A DNA stretch of 42,150 nucleotides from Lactobacillus ultunensis DSM 16047 (GCF_001436305.1 NZ_AZFO01000020.1:1-42150); one strand, 5' to 3'. Positions 1 through 12,105 are shown, counted from the stretch's first letter. The notes: generated from the letters alone by a model not told the origin. Program-made: numbers and translations.

Positions 1-23
1 CCTTACCACTTGGCTATAACCCA
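1..23 (-). tRNA. tRNA-Gln, 5' part only, cut by the window edge
   Basis: Read on the minus strand, the first 23 bases give TGGGTTA followed by TA and GCCAAGTGGTAAGG. This is the acceptor 5' strand, positions 8-9 and D-arm of a bacterial tRNA-Gln (U1, GCC...GGC D-stem). The anticodon and 3' half lie outside the window, so the isotype rests on resemblance of the 5' third only. Confidence 0.75.
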
Positions 24-139
24 ATCTTCAAACCTTTTACTTGATTGGTTCTATTTGAACGATCTCTCAACCGCTCAACAGTTAATAGTATAGGTGAATC
101 AAAAATAAAATGCAAGGGAAAATTTTACTTTTTCTTGAA

Positions 140-1555
140 TTATTTAAAGAAGCTAGAGTACTCAATTACTTTTATTCCTCGTTTTGATGCCGCATTAAGG
201 AAATCAGCATCAGCTTCCTTAACAAAAAAGTATAATCCAACTACATTAACCTTAACATCTTGCGCTACTAAATCAGCACGACGCTGCAATGTTGTCAACA
301 TTTCGGAAGTTAGTTTTTTGGCACTCTTCCACTTACACTCACCTATCATTGCTTTAGAATTATCAAAATTTACAGCTACTAAATCTACTTCTTCCTGACG
401 CTTCAACAAAGGATTATAGCCCCACCAATTCTTGATCTCACGTGGATCAAAAACTAAATTTTCTTCTTTCCACATCCATTCAATACTTGCCTGTTCAAAA
501 ACTGGCCCCAAAAAGCGTGGTAATTCATGCATAATTGCTTCAAGCACCGCTTTAGTACGTCCCAAAGCAATTTGATCTTGTTCACCTGAGATAAACTTAA
601 ACCAGAATTTAAACATTTCATCTTTAATCACATAAATAGACTTTTTCTTATTCTTCTCTAAAATAGGTGCTTTGCGTTCAATAATTTCTAGTTCCATTAA
701 TTTACCCAAATAAGGACTCAATTGTGAACTACTCTTTAAGCCAATCGCTTGATAAATCTTATTAGCTTTAGAATCACCATTAGCAATCGCCACCAAAATA
801 GAATAATAAGTAGCAGGTTTGCGCAATTCCTCTTGTAGCAAAATATTGGTTTCATTTTGTAGTGGAGCATTTTGTTTCAGGAAAAGCTTTTGGATATTTT
901 CGGCTACACTCAGTTTTTGATCAATAAATGACAAATATTGAGGAACTCCACCAGTAATACCATAGTATGCCAGTAGATCTTCATCATTAACCTGGGGTAG
1001 CATCTTTTTGGTATCAAAAAGATTAAACGGACGTATTTTAAATTGTCCTGTTCTACGGCCATACAATGGGCTTTTATATCCTAAAACTTGATGTTCCATA
1101 AAAGACATAGAAGACCCACAAAGAATCAGCATAATATTATTGTATTCTTTATAAATATGATCAATAGCATATTGCAAAAGTGAACTAATTTCTGGAGCCG
1201 ATTCTGCAAAATATGGAAATTCATCCATTACAAAAATTATCTTTTTATTTTGCTGATTAGCGATATTTTCCACTGCAGCAAATGCATCTTTGAAATCCCT
1301 AAAAGAGAAACTAGTTGGTATCTGAATAGGATTGGCAAAATCCATAATTGCATCAGATAAATATTGTAAATTCAGTTCTTTAGTAGCTTCAATTCCTTGA
1401 ATGTAGATAGCAGGCTTATCTTTAATGAATTCCTTAATTAAAGCAGTCTTTCCTACTCTTCTTCGACCATAAATAACTGCCATCTCAAATTTGGAGCTGT
1501 CATACATTTCTTCTAAGTTTTTTAATTCTCGCTCACGAGCAACAAATTTTTCCAT
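140..1555 (-). CDS. AAA ATPase with C-terminal DUF234 (PD-(D/E)XK-like) domain
   Basis: A 471-aa archaeal-type ATPase. It has a Walker A GRRRVGKT near residue 31 and a Walker B IIFVMDEF near residue 105. A winged-helix region follows (residues about 270-320), and then a DUF234-type tail with EEVDLVAV and GECKW. Those last two supply the E-x-D...E-x-K spacing of restriction-nuclease folds, apparently intact. The family's function is unknown; proposals include defence, DNA repair or selfish stability. The second of two tandem ATGs (1555) is preferred because AAGGTG lies five bases before it, while the ATG at 1558 is too close. The gene stands alone, reads towards the tRNA and has a promoter made of 15-bp tandem repeats. 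Two relatives with a different tail lie at 9543 and 21444. Confidence 0.85.
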   Translation of the reverse strand: MEKFVARERELKNLEEMYDSSKFEMAVIYGRRRVGKTALIKEFIKDKPAIYIQGIEATKELNLQYLSDAIMDFANPIQIPTSFSFRDFKDAFAAVENIANQQNKKIIFVMDEFPYFAESAPEISSLLQYAIDHIYKEYNNIMLILCGSSMSFMEHQVLGYKSPLYGRRTGQFKIRPFNLFDTKKMLPQVNDEDLLAYYGITGGVPQYLSFIDQKLSVAENIQKLFLKQNAPLQNETNILLQEELRKPATYYSILVAIANGDSKANKIYQAIGLKSSSQLSPYLGKLMELEIIERKAPILEKNKKKSIYVIKDEMFKFWFKFISGEQDQIALGRTKAVLEAIMHELPRFLGPVFEQASIEWMWKEENLVFDPREIKNWWGYNPLLKRQEEVDLVAVNFDNSKAMIGECKWKSAKKLTSEMLTTLQRRADLVAQDVKVNVVGLYFFVKEADADFLNAASKRGIKVIEYSSFFK

Positions 1556-1568
1556 CATGTCACCTTAT

Positions 1569-1628
1569 ATAATCGTAATTAGTATAATCATAATTAGTAT
1601 AATCATAATTAGTATAATCGTAATTATA
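1569..1628. repeat. Four tandem 15-bp repeats in the promoter of the DUF234 ATPase gene
   Basis: Four head-to-tail units of ATAATCRTAATTAGT start at 1569, 1584, 1599 and 1614; the last ends in ATA instead of AGT. Units 1 and 4 carry G and units 2 and 3 carry A at the variable base. The array sits 13 bp upstream of the start codon, so it must contain or overlap the promoter. This suggests cooperative operator sites; the binding protein is unknown. Confidence 0.85.
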
Positions 1629-1660
1629 TAGATTAGCAAAAAGCAAAATATTATTATAAT

Positions 1661-1692
1661 TAAAAAATGCTAGAACATTTAGCTCTAGCATT
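1661..1692 (-). terminator. Intrinsic terminator of the beta-glucoside operon
   Basis: The minus strand shows AATGCTAGA paired with TCTAGCATT (9 bp) followed by a T-run, directly after the GH1 stop codon. Confidence 0.8.
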
Positions 1693-1696
1693 TCTT

Positions 1697-5003
<3,307 letters not shown>

Positions 5004-5006
<3 letters not shown>

Positions 5007-5039
5007 AATAATTGTTCCTTTCTCTTTACAATTATTATG
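5004..5039 (-). promoter_or_regulatory. Perfect 12-bp inverted repeat enclosing the PTS gene's Shine-Dalgarno
   Basis: CATAATAATTGT (5004-5015) is the exact reverse complement of ACAATTATTATG (5028-5039). The start codon lies in one arm and the AAAGGAA Shine-Dalgarno occupies the 12-nt loop. It could fold in the mRNA and affect initiation, or be a dimeric operator. Confidence 0.7.
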
Positions 5040-5061
5040 ATAGATAAAGTTATCACAATTA

Positions 5062-5075
5062 TCTAAGCGCTTTCA
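5062..5075 (-). promoter_or_regulatory. cre site (CcpA) upstream of the PTS-GH1 operon
   Basis: The minus strand reads TGAAAGCGCTTAGA, matching 13 of 14 positions of the Firmicutes cre consensus WGWAARCGYTWWMA. Its position just upstream of a sugar PTS operon supports catabolite repression. Confidence 0.75.
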
Positions 5076-5159
5076 AAATAAAAACATCTCATTTTTAATG
5101 GTTAATAACAAAGTAATATTAATTTTTGTAACTTTATATTAATTATTAATGCTCAATAT

Positions 5160-7262
5160 TTAATATAAGTATATTAGATGGGCAAAAATAATATCATCCT
5201 GTTTTAAATCAAAAAATAAATCCAAACCTTTATCGACAAGATATTTTTTTATCATCATCTCTGGTTGAACCCGATTTTTTAAATACATAAATTCATCGAG
5301 ACTTAAATTCTCAGAATAATCTAAATCCTTATAGCCTTCGATTATATTTCCAACGGTTGAATTAATCTTTCTTATCTTTAATTTATATTTTCCTGACTTC
5401 AAAGCTCCAAACTGTAAGTCAAACTTATGTTGTTCTTGTTTAATTAGCTGCAGATAATTATCATATGTCAATTTAAATTCATGTCTTGTAAAAGTAGACG
5501 GACATAACATAAGAACACTATAATCATTCTCCCCATTCCAAGAAATAATATAATTGTCTTTTATGCTTAAAATATATTTTCCCTGAATATTAAGAAAACA
5601 TAATGCATGATATATTGGCTTAGGCAACCATTCCTTGGTCTCAATTCCATTATCTCCACTCAGAACTTCGTTCATATGATTACCTATATCAATTAAATTA
5701 TTGATCACTACGCCATCGATTTCATCATAATTTCTAAGCATAAGTTCTAAGAAAGACTTAGCCCTTATTTCAGTATCATTTAATAATTTATAATTAGCTC
5801 TAAAAAATGTTAGATTCTCTAAGAAAATAGGGCCATCAAATTTATTACGTAACTTTTTCAAATAATATGAAAAAGTATCTATATTCATCTTCTTTACAAA
5901 TACATCTAGTAGTAGGATTTTATTCTTGGTTAATGGGAGATCTATTATTTTTTCTAAATCTTGATAATTTCCCCTATAAAAAATTGGACCATGTATCTTT
6001 AATCGGTTAAGTATTTTATTCTCTATTCTTTGACAGAGTGTATTAATTTGAGTAAGACTGAAATTACTTAATCCCGAAAAACATATTCCCCATTTTCTAA
6101 CTCTATTAATACTAATTAAATTAGCGAAATATTCAAATAAATAGTTAAGATTTTTAGTTATACCCTCAATTGAAGAAGAAGCATTAAGGTTCAATTGAAC
6201 AACAATATCAATATCTTCTTTTATGAACTTTCCAATTTTATTTTCAATTTGACGAATATAATTCTGAATATCTCCTTTTTCATAATCAAAATCAAACATC
6301 AATGTATTTACTTTAAGAGATTCAAAGCTTCTTAACGCATTATCATTATCCAAAGCATCTAAGCCAACATGAATTATTTTTATTTTCTTTTCAGATATTT
6401 TATTATAGTTTGGACTAATTTGGATCTCTTCTCGTTTATTTTCTTCATTGGCACGCTTAATAATCTCTTGATTTATATCTTTTAATTCATCTTTATTAAT
6501 ATTATTTTTCTTCCTCCATACTAATGGACTTATACCATATCTATTTTTAAATAATCTATTGAAGGTAGAAACGCTATTAAAACCTGAATCAAAAGCAACG
6601 TTGACAATTTTATAGTTAGAATCATTTAAGAGCTGAATGCTTTTATCTAATCTAAGTTCATTTAAATAGTGTATATAAGTAGTTCTAAAATGGTCCTTAA
6701 AATAATTAGACAAATACTGAGGTGTAATATTTAATTCTTGAGCAGTTTTTTCAAGTGTAATATTTTCTGTAAAATTTTGTTGTACAAAATTCTTTATTTT
6801 GATTTTTAAAGGACTTTCTAAGCTACTAAGGTCACTTACAAAACCGGTTTTAATAGTTATTACTATCTCAAATAAAATTCGCTCAAGTTCAATCTGATTT
6901 TGTCCAATAAAAGAGCTGCATAACTTATTTAAAAGAAAAACTAATTCTTTATATGACTTTTGGCCAATTGATTTTGGAGTACAAGAAATGATCTGACCTT
7001 TTCTTACGAAGTTCTCTAAGAAATTTTTGTTTAAATTAACATCTAAATATATACTCTGTGGAGATGAACAAAAAATATTAGCATTACCATTTACTGGTAT
7101 CATTATTAAATCAGTTTTTTCAAGCTCAAAATCAGAGGTGCTAAATTTAATTCGGATTGGATCATTTAAATTATAAATAATATGCAGATTTTCTGATAAA
7201 ACATAGTTTTGACCTCTATTATAGAAATTTATTTCCCCAATTTTTCCATTTTCAATTAACAT
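5160..7262 (-). CDS. AraC-family regulator with GH39-like C-terminal domain
   Basis: A 700-aa regulator. The first about 80 residues look like a cupin-type sensor. Two helix-turn-helix units occupy about residues 155-255 (LEKTAQELNITPQYLSNYF and IVNVAFDSGFNSVSTFNRLF). The long C-terminus (about 290-700) resembles the GH39 beta-xylosidase barrel found in a known subgroup of large AraC regulators, probably used for ligand binding. It starts 18 bp after the MFS gene with a GTGAGGAAA ribosome site. It lies just upstream of, and in the same direction as, the PTS operon, so it probably activates that operon. The catalytic competence of the barrel was not established. Confidence 0.88.
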   Translation of the reverse strand: MLIENGKIGEINFYNRGQNYVLSENLHIIYNLNDPIRIKFSTSDFELEKTDLIMIPVNGNANIFCSSPQSIYLDVNLNKNFLENFVRKGQIISCTPKSIGQKSYKELVFLLNKLCSSFIGQNQIELERILFEIVITIKTGFVSDLSSLESPLKIKIKNFVQQNFTENITLEKTAQELNITPQYLSNYFKDHFRTTYIHYLNELRLDKSIQLLNDSNYKIVNVAFDSGFNSVSTFNRLFKNRYGISPLVWRKKNNINKDELKDINQEIIKRANEENKREEIQISPNYNKISEKKIKIIHVGLDALDNDNALRSFESLKVNTLMFDFDYEKGDIQNYIRQIENKIGKFIKEDIDIVVQLNLNASSSIEGITKNLNYLFEYFANLISINRVRKWGICFSGLSNFSLTQINTLCQRIENKILNRLKIHGPIFYRGNYQDLEKIIDLPLTKNKILLLDVFVKKMNIDTFSYYLKKLRNKFDGPIFLENLTFFRANYKLLNDTEIRAKSFLELMLRNYDEIDGVVINNLIDIGNHMNEVLSGDNGIETKEWLPKPIYHALCFLNIQGKYILSIKDNYIISWNGENDYSVLMLCPSTFTRHEFKLTYDNYLQLIKQEQHKFDLQFGALKSGKYKLKIRKINSTVGNIIEGYKDLDYSENLSLDEFMYLKNRVQPEMMIKKYLVDKGLDLFFDLKQDDIIFAHLIYLY

Positions 7263-7280
7263 TTAACATTTCCTCACAAT

Positions 7281-8462
7281 TTATTCTTCCATCTTTTTAG
7301 CCAAAATAAAGCACATCACAGTCGCTACCACACAGTAAGCAAATGAATTCCAATTTAAATTTGTAAGACTGCTATACTTTAGCACCTGCCCTGCCGTCAT
7401 CGATGATAATGCAATCCCTACATTATAGAAAATTGCATTTAGCGTTGAAGCTAAGTTAATTGCGGCTGGATATTTTTTCGTTGCTTCATTTAAAAAGAAA
7501 ACTTGTGCAGTTGAACCAAAAATCGCTACAGTAAAACCCAGGATAAAGATCCAGGCAATCCCTGTCACCTGATTTTGCAACATAATACCAAAAACAGCTA
7601 GTAATAATAGATTCAGTACATAAACAAAGCGCAGTTTCTTAAAACCATTTCCAGCTGCTATCCTGCCTGCCACTTGATTAGCAAAAATATCGACTACGCC
7701 AAGCAAAAGCAAGATCAAACTCAAAGTACTTAAATCAAACTTCAATTGTTGATGAACCAGTGGACGAATATAAGTATAGTAGCCATAAAGAGTTGCCGCT
7801 CCACAGATAACGAAAACAATGCCATACCAAATCGTTTTATCTTTGAAGATTTGAATCTGATCTCGATAATTGCCTTCACCAGCCTGTAGATTTTTAGGCA
7901 AAATTGTAAAAGCAACGATTGTTGCAATGGCAGTAATTACAGCACACATAATAAAGGCATCTTGCCAGCGCCAGTGATCCGCAATCACCGTACCGAGCGG
8001 CACTCCAACTACGGAAGCAATGCTAAAGCCTGTATAAATCCACGCAATCGTCATCGACCGCTGCTTTTGATTATGCGACAATTGGTAAACAATTACGGAG
8101 AGCAGCGATTCAATCATCCCTGCTACTGAAGCAGTAATTACTCTAGATAATAGCAACCAGCCAATATTGGGTGCGCATGAGCTCAAGATTGTCCCTATTA
8201 AAAAGATCAACAAAAGAGCTATCAGTAAATAATACTTATGAATTTTATTTGTAAACAACGCTAATAGTGGCGTCACAATAGCATAAGTCCAAGCAAAAGT
8301 TGAAACTAACCATGATATTTGACTAAGAGATTCATGATAAGATTTGGCAATCAAAGATAAGTTGCCCACTACCATAAATTCGTTGCATCCCAACATGAAA
8401 GCAATTAGCACGAACATTGCTGTTAGAATATGCAATCGGTGTACACTAATTTTTTCAGCCAT
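7281..8462 (-). CDS. MFS transporter, DHA-type (sugar or drug efflux family)
   Basis: A 393-aa carrier with about 12 hydrophobic segments, matching the DHA1/AraJ-like group of sugar-efflux and drug-proton antiporters. The substrate cannot be deduced. The start at 8462 is chosen because AAGGAG sits six bases before this ATG; the longer frame begins with a GTG upstream of that Shine-Dalgarno. The AraC gene follows within 18 bp, so the two are probably cotranscribed, which links export to sugar regulation. A Fur-like 7-1-7 palindrome lies 21 bp upstream of the start codon. Confidence 0.85.
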   Translation of the reverse strand: MAEKISVHRLHILTAMFVLIAFMLGCNEFMVVGNLSLIAKSYHESLSQISWLVSTFAWTYAIVTPLLALFTNKIHKYYLLIALLLIFLIGTILSSCAPNIGWLLLSRVITASVAGMIESLLSVIVYQLSHNQKQRSMTIAWIYTGFSIASVVGVPLGTVIADHWRWQDAFIMCAVITAIATIVAFTILPKNLQAGEGNYRDQIQIFKDKTIWYGIVFVICGAATLYGYYTYIRPLVHQQLKFDLSTLSLILLLLGVVDIFANQVAGRIAAGNGFKKLRFVYVLNLLLLAVFGIMLQNQVTGIAWIFILGFTVAIFGSTAQVFFLNEATKKYPAAINLASTLNAIFYNVGIALSSMTAGQVLKYSSLTNLNWNSFAYCVVATVMCFILAKKMEE

Positions 8463-8482
8463 ATTTTTCTCCTTCAACACAA

Positions 8483-8497
8483 TGATAATGATTATTT
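8483..8497. promoter_or_regulatory. Fur-family-like 7-1-7 box upstream of the MFS gene
   Basis: TGATAATGATTATTT matches 13 of 15 positions of the Bacillus Fur inverted repeat TGATAATNATTATCA. It lies 21 bp before the MFS start. Lactobacilli carry PerR and Zur rather than classical Fur, so the cognate protein is uncertain, and chance is possible in AT-rich DNA. Confidence 0.4.
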
Positions 8498-8542
8498 TAG
8501 CAGAGAAATAGTTTTATTTTGGCTTTCATGCTATAATGACGA

Positions 8543-8676
8543 GGAATAAAAAAGACGTGTTGCTGGAACAACACGTCGGGGTATACCGACCGTGATTAAA
8601 GCGGAGACCCTAAATTATATAATTACAGTTTAAAGCTCGCTATTTAACTTTTGGATGAATTAATAGCGGGCTTTTA
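8543..8676 (+). ncRNA. Candidate structured small RNA of about 130 nt
   Basis: A TATAAT box (8532-8537) precedes a 9-bp hairpin GACGTGTTG/CAACACGTC (8554-8577). Then come the palindrome GGTATACC (8580-8587), a single-stranded-looking AT stretch, and an 11-bp terminator stem (8634-8644 with 8662-8672) ending in TTTT. There is no convincing ORF on either strand. The gene is divergent from the MFS gene and converges on the GDPD gene. It has the shape of an antisense or regulatory RNA, perhaps a type I toxin-antitoxin RNA, but I see no toxin peptide. No good -35 box was found. Confidence 0.6.
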
Positions 8677-8695
8677 TGTTACTTCAGAGTCTTTT

Positions 8696-9385
8696 CTAGT
8701 CAGCTAGGAAAGACTTTTTTATTTCATTCATCAATTCAAAATTATTAGTAAAAATCCCAGCTACTCCTAACTTAAAATATCTTTTAGCCAGTCGTGGATT
8801 GTCAATCGTCCAAATTCGCTGAGTTACTTTACTAGGCTCATACCAATGTGGATGAATCGCCGCAAAATGATTTTTCTTAACAAAACGTTCAGGCCATAAA
8901 ATAGGCTTTTTAGTTAAGAAGCAATACTGCTGATGTGGATCGATACGCTGGCAGTTTTTCAACGTTTGATAGTTAAAGGAAGAAAAGATAATGGGATGCA
9001 CAAAATGATATTCCTTGGCTAGAGCCAAAACAATTGCTTCAATCCCTTCATCGCGAATTTTATTGGTCTTGAATTCTAGATTGATATATAAATCTTTACC
9101 TTGTAAAACTTCAAATAATTCACGCAGCATCGGCACTGGCTCACCATTTTTCAAATGGAATTTTCTAATCTCGCCTAACGTGTAGTCTTTGATATAGCCA
9201 GTTCCGTTAGTAGTCCTATCCAACGTTTCATCATGCATGACTACTGGCACCTTGTCTTTAGTTAAGTGCACGTCAAATTCTACGCCTTCAGCGCCATGAG
9301 TTGATGCGTAGCGAAAGCCTTCCAACGAATTTTCTGCAAATTTTACCGGCAAGCCGCGGTGGGCAAAAATAATTGTTTGATTCAT
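8696..9385 (-). CDS. Glycerophosphodiester phosphodiesterase (GDPD)
   Basis: A 229-aa cytoplasmic GDPD of the UgpQ type. It hydrolyses glycerophosphodiesters to glycerol-3-phosphate and an alcohol, in phospholipid or lipoteichoic-acid turnover. Typical motifs are HRGLPVKFAENS (H9, R10), GVEFDVHLTKD and the second metal/catalytic segment VVMHDETLDRTTNG. The C-terminal WTIDNP and GIFTN are also characteristic. There is no signal peptide or membrane segment. It is monocistronic. A hairpin with T-run at 8688-8717 overlaps its last codons, but the T-run is on the plus strand, so that structure would stop plus-strand transcripts such as the small RNA. Confidence 0.92.
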   Translation of the reverse strand: MNQTIIFAHRGLPVKFAENSLEGFRYASTHGAEGVEFDVHLTKDKVPVVMHDETLDRTTNGTGYIKDYTLGEIRKFHLKNGEPVPMLRELFEVLQGKDLYINLEFKTNKIRDEGIEAIVLALAKEYHFVHPIIFSSFNYQTLKNCQRIDPHQQYCFLTKKPILWPERFVKKNHFAAIHPHWYEPSKVTQRIWTIDNPRLAKRYFKLGVAGIFTNNFELMNEIKKSFLAD

Positions 9386-9403
9386 TTTTTCTCCTAATAG
9401 TTT

Positions 9404-9530
9404 TACTTATGAAATAAATTTTAGGTAAAAATGTCAATTATTTAATTCACAAGATAAATTATATTCAGAATCAATAAAATTTATCTTATGAATGAAATTT
9501 TGCTAAAATATAAGTGAAATTTATTTTATA
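9404..9530. promoter_or_regulatory. Four AT-rich operator-like repeats before the ATPase gene at 9543
   Basis: A motif resembling AAATTTATYTTATRA occurs at about 9404-9421 (inverted), 9448-9463 (inverted), 9476-9492 and 9514-9530 (direct). The last copy ends ten bases before the Shine-Dalgarno AAGGAAA, so the sites span the promoter. This suggests dense operator control; the binding protein is unknown. Confidence 0.6.
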
Positions 9531-9542
9531 AAGGAAATTATT

Positions 9543-10748
9543 ATGCAACCAGATTTAATTAAACGTCCAGACTATTTATCTAAGTTAATCAGTTTCAAAG
9601 ATACTGAATTTATTAAGGTATTAACAGGGGTGCGTCGTTCAGGCAAATCGTACATCTTAATGCTTTATCGCCAATATCTTCTTAATAATCAGATAGACCA
9701 AAAACAAATTATTTATCTATCATTCGAAGATTTTGACAATATTGAACTTTATGACCCGAAAAAACTTTACACATATTTAAAAGAACATCTAATTCCTAAT
9801 CAAAAGATGTATGTTTTACTTGATGAAATTCAGTATGTAACGGATTGGCAAAAAGTAGTCAATAGCCTACGCCTAAATCCACTTTTAGATATTACTATTA
9901 CTGGCAGTAATTCCAAGATACTCAGTGGTGAATTAGCTACTTTGCTTTCGGGAAGATATGTAGAAATTCCAGTTTATCCACTTTCATTTAAAGAAATGCT
10001 CAATTTTAAGCATAAATCTTTACCATCCGAACGTGAAATTGATCAGCTTTATCAAGAATACGTTAAGTATGGTGGCTTCCCTGCAGTAGTTTTAGCCAAA
10101 AAAGAACTCAAACAAACCATCCTGTCAGGTATTTATAATACTGTTATCGTCAATGATATCGGTTATAAGAATGGCTTACGAGAACCCGAACTAGTCACTT
10201 TAGTTGCAAAATATTTGGCCGATACCGTGGGACAATTAATCAACCCTAATAAGATTGTCAATACATTAAAGTCAGCTCAATATTCTGTATCTTATACCGC
10301 TGTTCAAAGGTATTTGACCTACTTCACCGAAGCATTTCTCTTTTATAAATCAAATCGGTATGACATCAGTGGTCGTAAGCTTTTGACAACTCAAGGGAAA
10401 TACTACATTGTTGATACAGGCTTAAGAACACAAGCTCTTGGTGAACGCAACAATGATCGTGGAAGTATCTTAGAAAATATAGTTTATATTGAATTATTGC
10501 GCAGAGGGTACCAAGTTCAAATTGGAAAGCTAAAAAATAAAGAGATTGACTTCATCGCTACTAAACTTGACGACAAAAAGTACATTCAAGTCACTTATCA
10601 ACTGCCTGAAAATTCTACCCGTGAAACCGATAATTTATTAGAAATCCCCAATAATTATCAAAAACTAGTGATTACAGGTCGCTATGAAGATCAACAAGTA
10701 ATTGATGGTATCCCTATTATCAATATTAAAGACTGGTTGCTTCAATAA
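9543..10748 (+). CDS. AAA ATPase with DUF4143 domain
   Basis: A 401-aa archaeal-type ATPase. It has a Walker A GVRRSGKS near residue 29, a Walker B MYVLLDEIQ near 93, a sensor-like ITGSNSKILSGE, and a C-terminal DUF4143 domain. That domain holds the segment KNKEIDFIATK and KYIQVTYQL, the remnant of a PD-(D/E)XK nuclease fold (acidic EID kept, the usual E-x-K replaced by Q-V-T). Function is unknown in this widespread family. Its close paralogue is at 21444. It is a single gene with its own repeat-rich promoter and a shared terminator facing the convergent ABM gene. Confidence 0.88.
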   Translation: MQPDLIKRPDYLSKLISFKDTEFIKVLTGVRRSGKSYILMLYRQYLLNNQIDQKQIIYLSFEDFDNIELYDPKKLYTYLKEHLIPNQKMYVLLDEIQYVTDWQKVVNSLRLNPLLDITITGSNSKILSGELATLLSGRYVEIPVYPLSFKEMLNFKHKSLPSEREIDQLYQEYVKYGGFPAVVLAKKELKQTILSGIYNTVIVNDIGYKNGLREPELVTLVAKYLADTVGQLINPNKIVNTLKSAQYSVSYTAVQRYLTYFTEAFLFYKSNRYDISGRKLLTTQGKYYIVDTGLRTQALGERNNDRGSILENIVYIELLRRGYQVQIGKLKNKEIDFIATKLDDKKYIQVTYQLPENSTRETDNLLEIPNNYQKLVITGRYEDQQVIDGIPIINIKDWLLQ

Positions 10749-10776
10749 AAAATACCGCCTCACGGCGGCATTTTTT
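10746..10776. terminator. Bidirectional intrinsic terminator
   Basis: CCGCC TCAC GGCGG with an A-run on the left and T6 on the right lies between the convergent ATPase and ABM genes. Confidence 0.85.
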
Positions 10777-10784
10777 ATTTACAA

Positions 10785-11444
10785 TTAATCTAAAACAATA
10801 GCACCTTGAGTTGCCAAAGTATCTCTTACAAGATCCTTAACATCTCTTCTTTCAACGATGCTATCAGTTTCTTCAATATATTCCTTGTAATGTGGAGTTT
10901 GTACATGGTAATCATATGCTTTGTCGTTTGCATAAACTTCAACAAAGTACCATTCGTTAGGATTATCCTTGTTAGTACCAGACATCATGATTTCCATACC
11001 TGGTTCAGAAGCAATACTGGTAGTCATTTCTTTCTTAACTGAATGAGCGTATTCTTCTTCCTTGCCGGTCTTAACTTCAACTTTAACTAAACGCATAACG
11101 AAGTTGTCAGCATAGCTGTTTAAAGCCTTTTGAGCATGGGTAGTAATAACTTCTGGCTTCAAGTTGATTACTTTCTTGTCGCTAGAAATATTATCAACGA
11201 TTTCTGCAAAGTCATCAGCATGTGAAGCTGCAATGTGCAAATCTTCAGCACCCTTATTACGGAATAATTCAATTTCGTAATTGTCTTCGCCTTTAGCATC
11301 ATCGTGACCGCTACCGATTAATAATGTACCTTCTTCAGCTGGAATTGATGCATGCATATTGTTTTCAGCTTGACGAATGTATTCATCACGATCATCTTTT
11401 GCAATAGTTAACTTAGTAATTTTAAAAATTGGTGTTTCATCCAT
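10785..11444 (-). CDS. Tandem ABM-domain protein (putative monooxygenase)
   Basis: A 219-aa protein made of two antibiotic-biosynthesis-monooxygenase (dimeric alpha-beta barrel) repeats, about residues 5-95 and 115-205. Each has the pattern of a beta strand, an EY/EEYAHS-type helix, an EPGMEIM/EEGTLLIG strand and an E-x-Y/E-x-F strand with a later H. Such domains act as quinol monooxygenases, haem-degrading enzymes or stress-responsive proteins; the substrate is not deducible. It is cytoplasmic, with no signal peptide. The start has a GAGGC ribosome site. It is monocistronic and convergent with the ATPase gene. Confidence 0.8.
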   Translation of the reverse strand: MDETPIFKITKLTIAKDDRDEYIRQAENNMHASIPAEEGTLLIGSGHDDAKGEDNYEIELFRNKGAEDLHIAASHADDFAEIVDNISSDKKVINLKPEVITTHAQKALNSYADNFVMRLVKVEVKTGKEEEYAHSVKKEMTTSIASEPGMEIMMSGTNKDNPNEWYFVEVYANDKAYDYHVQTPHYKEYIEETDSIVERRDVKDLVRDTLATQGAIVLD

Positions 11445-11511
11445 TTTACTTGCCTCGTATCTTAATTTTTACACACCTATTATTATAAGCTAATGTACTA
11501 AAATAGAACGA

Positions 11512-12099
11512 TTATTTACCAGTTAATTCATCAATACGAACATTTCGTGCTGGCCATTCGCTTTTGACATATTCCACTTCATGACCATTGCTTTCTAATA
11601 AAGCAAATTCCGCATTGTGAAAACCGCGAAACTTCCGTCCATTAGCCTTTTCACGAATATATTGACTCATGCTATCGCCGTGACCAACGACCAAAATATT
11701 TTCGCCATCTTGAGCATCCCGCAGAATCAAATTAATTCCACGCTCCATTCGCTCAACAACTTCTCGATTATCCTCAACAGAATTCTTAAAAATACGACTA
11801 AACGGCCACCAAATAGTCTTGCGACCTTCATATGCACCGTAATTCTTTTCTTTAAGTTCTCTAAGACGTTCATATTCCATCTCAGGGCCAACGATAATCT
11901 CTAAAGTATCGCTTGCCCTCTCTTGAGTCGAGCAATAAGCCTTATCAAACACAATGCCATTTTGGGCAAAATAATCGCGAACAGCTTCAGCTTGCTTAAC
12001 TCCTAATTTAGTTAGAGCAGAATCACTGCTACCTTGCATTCGATGTTGTTCGTTGAATAAAGTCTGTCCATGCCGAACCAAATACAAATTTATTGCCAT
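11512..12099 (-). CDS. Histidine phosphatase family protein (phosphoglycerate-mutase-like)
   Basis: A 195-aa branch-1 histidine phosphatase. The phospho-acceptor motif LVRHGQTLFN lies at residues 7-16, a catalytic acid near LKEKNYGAYEG, and the second histidine in VVGHGDSM. These enzymes act on phosphorylated sugars or nucleotides in the cytoplasm; PhoE- or CobC-like activities are all possible. It is separated by only 6 bp from a paralogue of the same length at 12106, clearly a tandem duplication in one operon. Confidence 0.88.
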   Translation of the reverse strand: MAINLYLVRHGQTLFNEQHRMQGSSDSALTKLGVKQAEAVRDYFAQNGIVFDKAYCSTQERASDTLEIIVGPEMEYERLRELKEKNYGAYEGRKTIWWPFSRIFKNSVEDNREVVERMERGINLILRDAQDGENILVVGHGDSMSQYIREKANGRKFRGFHNAEFALLESNGHEVEYVKSEWPARNVRIDELTGK

Positions 12100-12105
12100 T
12101 TAAAG

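Noticed and set aside
24-80. A second tRNA 3' end upstream of tRNA-Gln (GTTCAAAT...GAACCA on the minus strand)
   Set aside because: No matching acceptor or anticodon arms could be drawn.
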